From the NCBI GenBank assembly GCA_002499325.1, contig DALC01000037.1:544-11238 (forward strand): a DNA stretch of 10,695 nucleotides, read 5' to 3'. The stretch comes from Euryarchaeota archaeon UBA538 (GTDB taxonomy: Archaea > Thermoplasmatota > Poseidoniia > Poseidoniales > Thalassarchaeaceae). Under the pieces are notes generated by a model that was not told where the DNA came from, did not search any database, and was given only the letters and a program-made list of their open reading frames with translations. Both the position numbers and the translations under genes were made by a program. This document shows positions 6,429 through 10,695 of this stretch, piece after piece (position 1 is the stretch's first letter; each line of letters opens with the position of its first letter).

Positions 6429-7351
6429 CACAGCATCCCCTTGTCCAAGACGTCCCTGTCCCCGTGATAGTACTCAACATCGTCCTCGTCGAACTCCTTA
6501 TCGCCGAACGAGCCGGAGGAGGGAGTCAGTGTTACCACTGCCCCGCCCGATCCATGGAGTGCCTCATACGCGAGCACCTCTCCATGGTAGTTGTTATGCT
6601 GTCCCATAGTAGCCGCCATCCACCAAGCTGGCTTGTATGCGACGACCTTCTGGACCCTTATCTGACCGTGAATCTCCCTGGATAGCTGGCTCAGGTCCTC
6701 AAGTCTGCCATCAGCAAAGAACTCCAGTATCTTGCGGTTCCACTCATCGTCCTTAGGGCTGTGTATCCTATCCTCGGTCGGATTGATATGCTCGGTAAAC
6801 ATCCTGTTAGACAGGCTTGACACCACCACTGCGATAGCCTTCTTACCTTGCTTAGAAAGTGCGTCCCTGATTGACTTGCCCAGAACTATGGTCTCAGCCC
6901 TGTTTGCATACATGTTGCTGGAGACTATGCAGGCGGGTATTCTGTTATCTGGATTCAGTAGCTTCAATGCTACGACTGATCCTGTGTCTATTGGGAATCC
7001 CTCGTATGCGATGGTCCTTGAATGGAGGCCTCTTTCCTTAGCGGAGTCCCTGAGGCACTCAGCAAAATCGACATCCATCCTAAACTTGTAAGGCATACTT
7101 CCCAGATAGTGGAAGTCATCGTCCACATGCACCCACTCGGGCTCGGGGTGGGCTTGGATCTGATGTCCAATTATGCTAGGCCACGTGGTGGAGTAAACGA
7201 TTATCAAATCGGCATCACTGTTCTCAATCCTCTCCCTGCAGGTGTCATATGCCTGCCTCAGCTTGGCATATCCTTCACTAGCCTCAGGCGAGAGGAGGGG
7301 CTGGGGATGGGGGGGGCAGTAGATTCCAAACAGAATATCCGCTTCTTCCAA
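6428..7351 (-). CDS. amnA: 2-aminophenol 1,6-dioxygenase alpha-subunit-like protein (non-catalytic LigB-type homologue)
   Basis: A 307-residue LigB-fold protein, the partner of the catalytic subunit encoded just upstream. It resembles the alpha subunit AmnA of bacterial 2-aminophenol 1,6-dioxygenase through the blocks YSTTW (53-57), WVHVDDDFHYLGSMPYKFR (starting at 73), AYEGFPIDTGSV (115-126), EDRIHSPKDDEWNRKILEFF (starting at 193) and GSGGAVV. The metal and acid-base positions of the beta subunit are lost here: His63 is Thr56, His196 is Asn182, and no Glu aligns with Glu252. A His at 15 remains near the first site but is shifted by one. This fits a structural subunit of an alpha2beta2 enzyme. 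The start is TTG 7351: an AGGTGAT-type SD lies just upstream, and the nearby ATG 7356 is out of frame. The protein ends with an acidic tail of ~30 residues after the conserved fold. Identity is by remembered motifs, not by a database search. Confidence 0.85.
   Translation of the reverse strand: MEEADILFGIYCPPHPQPLLSPEASEGYAKLRQAYDTCRERIENSDADLIIVYSTTWPSIIGHQIQAHPEPEWVHVDDDFHYLGSMPYKFRMDVDFAECLRDSAKERGLHSRTIAYEGFPIDTGSVVALKLLNPDNRIPACIVSSNMYANRAETIVLGKSIRDALSKQGKKAIAVVVSSLSNRMFTEHINPTEDRIHSPKDDEWNRKILEFFADGRLEDLSQLSREIHGQIRVQKVVAYKPAWWMAATMGQHNNYHGEVLAYEALHGSGGAVVTLTPSSGSFGDKEFDEDDVEYYHGDRDVLDKGML
6435..6441 (-). promoter_or_regulatory. Shine-Dalgarno motif of the RidA-like gene
   Basis: On the minus strand AGGGGAT lies six bases before ATG 6428, inside the last codons of the amnA-like gene. 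With the one-base stop/start overlap it points to translational coupling of the two genes. Confidence 0.45.
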
Positions 7352-7354
7352 TTC

Positions 7355-7362
7355 ATCACCTC
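7355..7362 (-). promoter_or_regulatory. Shine-Dalgarno motif deciding a TTG start (amnA-like gene)
   Basis: The minus strand reads GAGGTGAT, then GAA, then TTG 7351. The first two SD bases (G, A) are the last two bases of the amnB-like stop codon TGA. The strong motif and its spacing single out TTG 7351, even though an out-of-frame ATG (7356) overlaps the SD itself. Confidence 0.7.
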
Positions 7363-8266
7363 AGAGTACAATCTCACGGGTCACGGCATTAGGGTCCCAA
7401 GCCGCAACTAGGTTTCCTGTCCCAATCACTGATTGGTAGCCGTAGATCTCTGCTGAGTACTGTGGGAAACCCATGGCTGACATCATCCATGTTAGGCCAC
7501 CTGCCTCGGTCTCAGCGATCGTCTGCTCTGTGAACTCGGGGAGGATGTCAATTAGCTCCCTCATTTTCCCCTCTCTCATCAGGTCCACTAGCTTCATGTC
7601 CCAGACATACTGACTGTGGTTGTATATGTGCTCTCGGCTCATATCCTCTGGCAATGGCGATTCCGTGACGAAGTGTCTGTGTGAAAGGCTGTGACTGCTG
7701 ATTAGAACTACCTTCTTTCCACTCTCCTCGATTGCCTCTGCACAAGCCCTACCGAGTGCGGCTGCTTGCTCGTTCATCACCTCGGCAGAATAGTAGTGGG
7801 CGTTTCGGTTACTGCTGATTGTGACTATCGGCTTGTCCCAATCTGGGTTCAGCATGTGGCAGGATGTGATAGTGCCGTAGTCAACTCTGAAATCTTGATT
7901 CCGCATCATCTTGGTTATTATTCCGTGCTCAGAGGCCTTCTCGCGCATGATTTCCGAAAGCTCCACGTCTACTTTGATATCGTAGTTGTATCTGAAGATA
8001 TTCGGGAAGACTGGATCCACCGACTTTGACTTGAACTCTGGTAGGCCGAGGAAGTGGGTTCCGATATAGGTCTGCCAGTGAGGAGTAAATATGACAAGGG
8101 CGTCGTAATCTATGGTCTTGAGCTTTCTAGCTAGTCTGTTATAGCCCCATCTGAGAGTTTCCCACCCGCCCTCAGAAACTGGCTCATTCTGATCTGGGTT
8201 CTCTGCATATACTACATGTGGCGGGTGTGGGGCGAGGCACCCCAGTACAATTTCCCCCTTGGGCAT
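7361..8266 (-). CDS. amnB: 2-aminophenol 1,6-dioxygenase beta-subunit-like protein (catalytic LigB-type extradiol dioxygenase)
   Basis: A 301-residue non-haem Fe(II) ring-cleaving dioxygenase, the catalytic half of an AmnAB-type enzyme that opens an aminophenol ring next to the amino or hydroxyl carbon. The match to bacterial AmnB is strong along its length: CLAPHPPHVVY, ENPDQNEPVSEGGWETLRW, FTPHWQTYIGTHFLG, SVDPVFPNIFRYNY, KMMRNQDFRVDYGTI, HSLSHRHF and YQSVIGTGN. Expected iron ligands are His14, His63 and Glu252, and His196 (SLSHRHF) is the expected acid-base residue; each is one residue beyond the number I recall for the Pseudomonas enzyme (13, 62, 251, 195). I chose ATG 8266 (MPKGEIVLG), since the open frame up to 8422 runs antisense into the divergent membrane gene. 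It is first in the operon, and an AT-rich box lies upstream. The real substrate may be a substituted aminophenol or aminohydroxybenzoate; the sequence does not settle it. Confidence 0.9.
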   Translation of the reverse strand: MPKGEIVLGCLAPHPPHVVYAENPDQNEPVSEGGWETLRWGYNRLARKLKTIDYDALVIFTPHWQTYIGTHFLGLPEFKSKSVDPVFPNIFRYNYDIKVDVELSEIMREKASEHGIITKMMRNQDFRVDYGTITSCHMLNPDWDKPIVTISSNRNAHYYSAEVMNEQAAALGRACAEAIEESGKKVVLISSHSLSHRHFVTESPLPEDMSREHIYNHSQYVWDMKLVDLMREGKMRELIDILPEFTEQTIAETEAGGLTWMMSAMGFPQYSAEIYGYQSVIGTGNLVAAWDPNAVTREIVL

Positions 8267-8282
8267 GCTAGTTGAGAGGAAG

Positions 8283-8296
8283 AAATGTAAAGAAAA
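8283..8296 (-). promoter_or_regulatory. Candidate TATA-like promoter box of the aminophenol-type operon
   Basis: On the minus strand TTTTCTTTACATTT is centred about 23 bases before ATG 8266. A purine-rich AAAGG just upstream could serve as the BRE. No SD precedes the ATG, so the amnB-like message may be leaderless or have a very short leader. Assigned by composition and spacing only. Confidence 0.4.
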
Positions 8297-8338
8297 CCTT
8301 TCGGAGAAATACCAGACTTCATTGGTGTGTGATGTAGC

Positions 8339-8344
8339 GGAGGT
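8339..8344 (+). promoter_or_regulatory. Strong Shine-Dalgarno motif before the small membrane-protein gene
   Basis: GGAGGT ends two bases before GTG 8347, the in-frame start of the membrane protein. That spacing is shorter than at the other SD-led genes here. A second GTG at 8352 has better spacing but leads to a frame that stops at 8453, so the exact start stays uncertain. Confidence 0.4.
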
Positions 8345-8346
8345 AC

Positions 8347-8760
8347 GTGAAGTGGGAACAACCGCCTCTCTGGCCAGTGGCAATTCCCAGTATGATGGGT
8401 TTCGCTGCTGGTTGCGTTCCATACTTGTTCGAGTCTCAGTATCTCACTACTGAGACGAAGTTCTCACTGTTTGTTCCGTTTGCTTTGGCAACCATGGCTT
8501 GTATGATGATATGCCTACTCCAAACCAGTATTGAGTCTAAGCTTGAGATGTTTTCAGGGTCTCTGGTGTCGCTACTGGTTTCTCTGATTGGGCAGTTGCT
8601 ATTTTTCGTGTGGTTTGTCCCGGTGATTCTTGTCTGGGTCAGAGAGTCGATATTCGTGTGGAGGAAAAGCTATCCGGCATTCAGAATAGGTTTCTGGATA
8701 GGCTTAGGTGCCGCATCAGGGGTCTACATGGGCGGAATCTTCGCCTACAACGTAGTCTAA
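8347..8760 (+). CDS. Small membrane protein of unknown function
   Basis: I do not recognise this 137-residue protein. It is strongly hydrophobic, with about four likely membrane helices: near 10-28 (VAIPSMMGFAAGCVPYLF), 40-59 (SLFVPFALATMACMMICLLQ), 70-97 (SGSLVSLLVSLIGQLLFFVW onward) and 113-136 (RIGFWIGLGAASGVYMGGIF). A short charged loop (VRESIFVWRKSYP) lies between the last two. No catalytic motif is visible. The start could be GTG 8347, which keeps the whole first helix and sits close behind a GGAGGT motif, or ATG 8392, which would cut that helix. It is transcribed away from the aminophenol-type operon across an 80-base gap. Its last 45 bases overlap the end of the PAP2-like gene on the other strand. 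The reading frame and helix pattern make it likely to be real, but there is no family support. Confidence 0.6.
   Translation: MKWEQPPLWPVAIPSMMGFAAGCVPYLFESQYLTTETKFSLFVPFALATMACMMICLLQTSIESKLEMFSGSLVSLLVSLIGQLLFFVWFVPVILVWVRESIFVWRKSYPAFRIGFWIGLGAASGVYMGGIFAYNVV
8433..8456 (+). repeat. Perfect 9-bp inverted repeat with 6-base loop
   Basis: GTCTCAGTA and TACTGAGAC are exact reverse complements separated by TCTCAC. The hairpin lies within the coding sequence of the small membrane protein, between its first two helices. It is not followed by a T-run, so it does not look like a terminator. It may be a protein-binding palindrome, an mRNA hairpin or chance. Confidence 0.6.
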
Positions 8761-10158
8761 GCCCCTAGTGGCCATTACGACCACAAGCCCCGTTATGAAA
8801 AATGCCGGGAGAGAAACCAGAACAGCAGACCATATCAGTTCGTCATCGAAGTACTGCATTGTGATTCTAACCTCCCCCTCTCCTTGCTCGGTTCCTGAGA
8901 GTCTGGCTAGTACCAGATGGATATCCCAGATCGATGAGGTCGAGACCTCGGTCGTCCATGCCTCCCCTGGGGCTAGAGTCTTGCCATTGAGGTCGGGGTT
9001 CGAGGCTGAGCCTGCCACTATTCCTTGCCAGTCGACGTTTCCATTTTCGACGTGGGGTATGACGTGATCACGATCCACTATTGCGATATATACCGGGTAT
9101 TCGCCGACATTGATTATCTCTACAATCACCGGATGATTTAGACTGTGGACCTCTATTGTGTCTATGGCCACATCGCCTTGACCAAACCTGAAGTTAGGAT
9201 TCTGCTTCTCAGAACCGCTACCATCAACAAATACTGAAACCATGACTGATGCACAAAGCACTGTGAAGGCAAAAGCGATTGCATTCCCCTTTCTGGAAGG
9301 GAGTATAGACCCCCATCCCTTCTCTGGCCTGCTCCTGAGTTTTGGTTGCCAGTTATGACAGAATGTAGCGCAAATGACGGCCAGAACAAGGCCTGGAATT
9401 ATATCTAGTACCCAATGAACACCGAGGTACTGGATACTGAAGAAATAGATTACTACATTGGCCATAACGAACAGATCCAGCTCACGGTGCCTCCATTCTC
9501 TGATCGAAATTCCCAGATCTCTGCAATGGAGTCTGTTGAGTATTAGGAAGCCCACAGGTAGTCCGAAGTGGAGACTGGGGAACCCATTGTCCAGAGGATC
9601 GTTGTTCGTGAAGAACTCCATGTACCAAGAGTCGTGATACAGCAAGGCGTCCATGCCGGGGATGAACGAACTGGTCACTTCCACATTGAAGAAGAGATAC
9701 ATTGGTACCGCGAGGACGTAAACTACGAAGTAATTCAGTGCGGCTTTGTCTGCCATTACTTGGTCCTTGACGAGGATGAAGTAAATCGGAACGAACCAGA
9801 TTATGAACAGATAGACGAATATATAGTGGAAAGATAGGATTTCGGTAAGTAGTTCGTTTCTGAATAAATCCTGTGCCCACAGAGAGAAGTCTCCCTCAAT
9901 GGAGTGTACCCAGTGAGTGTATCCCCCTACCCTAGCCTTGATTGGCTCGTTGTGTATATCGATCATTAATTTATACACGTACATCAATAAGTACAAGGAT
10001 ATATGCCATTTGTAGCCTTTTGAGCGTATTTCGGATGGTATTTCTGAGAGGAGGAGTCGTTCACTCTTTTCATCTCTGGAGAGAAGGTTCCTGAGAGGAA
10101 TTGTGGACGCCAGGATGAATATCATAATGGTGCCGTAGGGGCCAAAGGGCGACCACAT
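8716..10158 (-). CDS. PAP2/AUR1-like membrane phosphatase or phosphotransferase with an extra-membrane C-terminal domain
   Basis: A 480-residue polytopic protein of the PAP2 superfamily, whose members hydrolyse or transfer lipid-linked phosphate groups at the membrane face. Motif C2 is GFPSLHFG (192-199) with His197 as expected proton donor; motif C3 is GVHWVLD (246-252) with His248 as nucleophile and Asp252 supporting it. The FPSLH and HxxxD forms resemble the AUR1/inositol-phosphotransferase branch more than classical PAP2; the KxxxxxxRP C1 motif is not evident, as in that branch. Several helices precede and surround the motifs. After a helix at about 291-311, residues ~312-440 form a soluble, beta-rich-looking segment without known motif, followed by a last helix (441-463) and a short tail. 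This added domain is unusual. ATG 10158 is the first in-frame start; no SD is seen. The 3' end overlaps the convergent membrane gene by 45 bases. Substrate unknown. Confidence 0.82.
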   Translation of the reverse strand: MWSPFGPYGTIMIFILASTIPLRNLLSRDEKSERLLLSEIPSEIRSKGYKWHISLYLLMYVYKLMIDIHNEPIKARVGGYTHWVHSIEGDFSLWAQDLFRNELLTEILSFHYIFVYLFIIWFVPIYFILVKDQVMADKAALNYFVVYVLAVPMYLFFNVEVTSSFIPGMDALLYHDSWYMEFFTNNDPLDNGFPSLHFGLPVGFLILNRLHCRDLGISIREWRHRELDLFVMANVVIYFFSIQYLGVHWVLDIIPGLVLAVICATFCHNWQPKLRSRPEKGWGSILPSRKGNAIAFAFTVLCASVMVSVFVDGSGSEKQNPNFRFGQGDVAIDTIEVHSLNHPVIVEIINVGEYPVYIAIVDRDHVIPHVENGNVDWQGIVAGSASNPDLNGKTLAPGEAWTTEVSTSSIWDIHLVLARLSGTEQGEGEVRITMQYFDDELIWSAVLVSLPAFFITGLVVVMATRGLDYVVGEDSAHVDP

Positions 10159-10214
10159 GGCTCTAGTCCCGTCATGGCTCGGTCATGAATTTTGCACCCA
10201 TTAAGCATACCAAG

Positions 10215-10658
10215 TCATTGGTCCATTAGTAGTGCCTCTTGAACCCCTGTGTATGAGACTCCCGCGAAACCTATGACCATCGACCACTCAAAGAACGCGG
10301 CCAGAGACAGAGAAGGATGGCCGAGATCCTTGCACTCCAAGACTGTGTCCATGTGACCCGCAGGAATGGAGAGTGAGACCCCGGCGTACGAATAGACCGA
10401 GATTGCCAGCCCAAGAAGGCAAATCAAGGAGAAAACAGTCCAACTTCTACGAGTTTGAGATAATGACGAGAAACGTGCATCTCGCTCGGACATCCTAAGG
10501 GATATCACAGTTGACAGCAAGGCCCAGATTATCAGCCCACCAAAAATCACCCTAGCTTGCAACATATGAAGCTCCATCTGCTCGTGCCATGGCGTGTATG
10601 AAATCCAGATTATGGATATGCCGGATACGGCCACAGAAATAGCTGAGAGTAAATTCAT
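10215..10658 (-). CDS. Four-helix membrane protein of unknown function
   Basis: A 147-residue protein (if it starts at ATG 10658) with four likely membrane helices: about 3-21, 33-54, 70-95 and 115-138. I see no firm family match. The last helix carries FFEWSMVIGFAGVSYTG, and the Glu-Trp followed by aromatic and Thr residues faintly recalls the final helix of Frag1/DRAM/Sfk1 proteins, as does the overall layout; this is a weak impression. The reading frame stays open from the ATG to the window edge without another in-frame start, so the true start may lie upstream. No SD precedes ATG 10658. It ends 56 bases before the PAP2-like gene on the same strand, and the two may be co-transcribed. No signal peptide apart from the first helix. 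Confidence 0.65.
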   Translation of the reverse strand: MNLLSAISVAVSGISIIWISYTPWHEQMELHMLQARVIFGGLIIWALLSTVISLRMSERDARFSSLSQTRRSWTVFSLICLLGLAISVYSYAGVSLSIPAGHMDTVLECKDLGHPSLSLAAFFEWSMVIGFAGVSYTGVQEALLMDQ

Positions 10659-10695
10659 AGTTTCGATTCTGGACCCATGATTCTGCTCTGCCCAT

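Noticed and set aside
6732..7091. Longer open frames on the plus strand across the amnA-like and other minus-strand genes.
   Set aside because: They lie opposite clearly conserved genes, have no SD or family motifs, and read as shadows of the real coding strand.
7311..7318. G8 homopolymer near the start of the amnA-like gene as a possible assembly error.
   Set aside because: The frame is intact on both sides; it only explains the extra proline in CPPHP, which may be natural.
6428..8266. MEMO-type or protocatechuate 4,5-dioxygenase identity for the LigB-fold pair.
   Set aside because: The conserved blocks along both chains fit aminophenol 1,6-dioxygenase subunits, and the paired active/inactive arrangement fits AmnAB better than MEMO.
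8267..8422. A 52-residue extension upstream of the amnB-like start.
   Set aside because: The extension has no AmnB counterpart and runs antisense into the divergent gene; MPKGEIVLG matches the usual beta-subunit beginning.

Overview
The window looks like a compact chromosomal segment of a marine-type euryarchaeon. An archaeal clamp-loader small subunit (RFC-S) sits beside metabolic genes. Gaps are short, some starts are preceded by Shine-Dalgarno (SD) motifs of the AGGTGAT type, and others look leaderless with an AT-rich box about 25 bases upstream. Marine Group II (Poseidoniales) is my best guess, but it rests on gene content and style, not on a marker-gene comparison. No rRNA, tRNA, IS element, CRISPR or integrase was seen, and no gap exceeds 300 bases.

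Layout. Bases 1-3546, minus strand, in transcription order: an APC-family amino-acid permease with a C-terminal EF-hand module, panB (ketopantoate hydroxymethyltransferase), and RFC small subunit (3' end outside the window). Bases 3655-5762, plus strand: two tandem SlyD-like FKBP prolyl isomerases, then a predicted lipoprotein of the Ca2+-dependent phosphoinositide phospholipase C family. Bases 5766-8266, minus strand: a tight three-gene operon in the order amnB-like, amnA-like, RidA/amnD-like. Bases 8347-8760, plus strand: a small membrane protein of unknown function whose end overlaps the next gene tail to tail. Bases 8716-10158, minus strand: a PAP2/AUR1-like membrane phosphatase or transferase with an extra soluble domain. 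Bases 10215-10658, minus strand: a four-helix membrane protein of unknown function.

The most striking element is the 5766-8266 operon. The first two proteins resemble the catalytic beta and non-catalytic alpha subunits of 2-aminophenol 1,6-dioxygenase, an LigB-type extradiol dioxygenase. The third resembles 2-aminomuconate deaminase of the RidA superfamily. Together they suggest cleavage of an aminophenol-like ring followed by removal of the amino nitrogen. The semialdehyde dehydrogenase that links these steps in bacteria is not in the window. The deaminase-like protein also carries a glycine-zipper N-terminal extension that the family normally lacks.

A second theme is calcium and inositol lipid chemistry: an EF-hand on a transporter, a Ca2+-dependent PI-PLC-like lipoprotein and an AUR1-like PAP2 protein. 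They are not in one operon, so a shared role is only a hypothesis.
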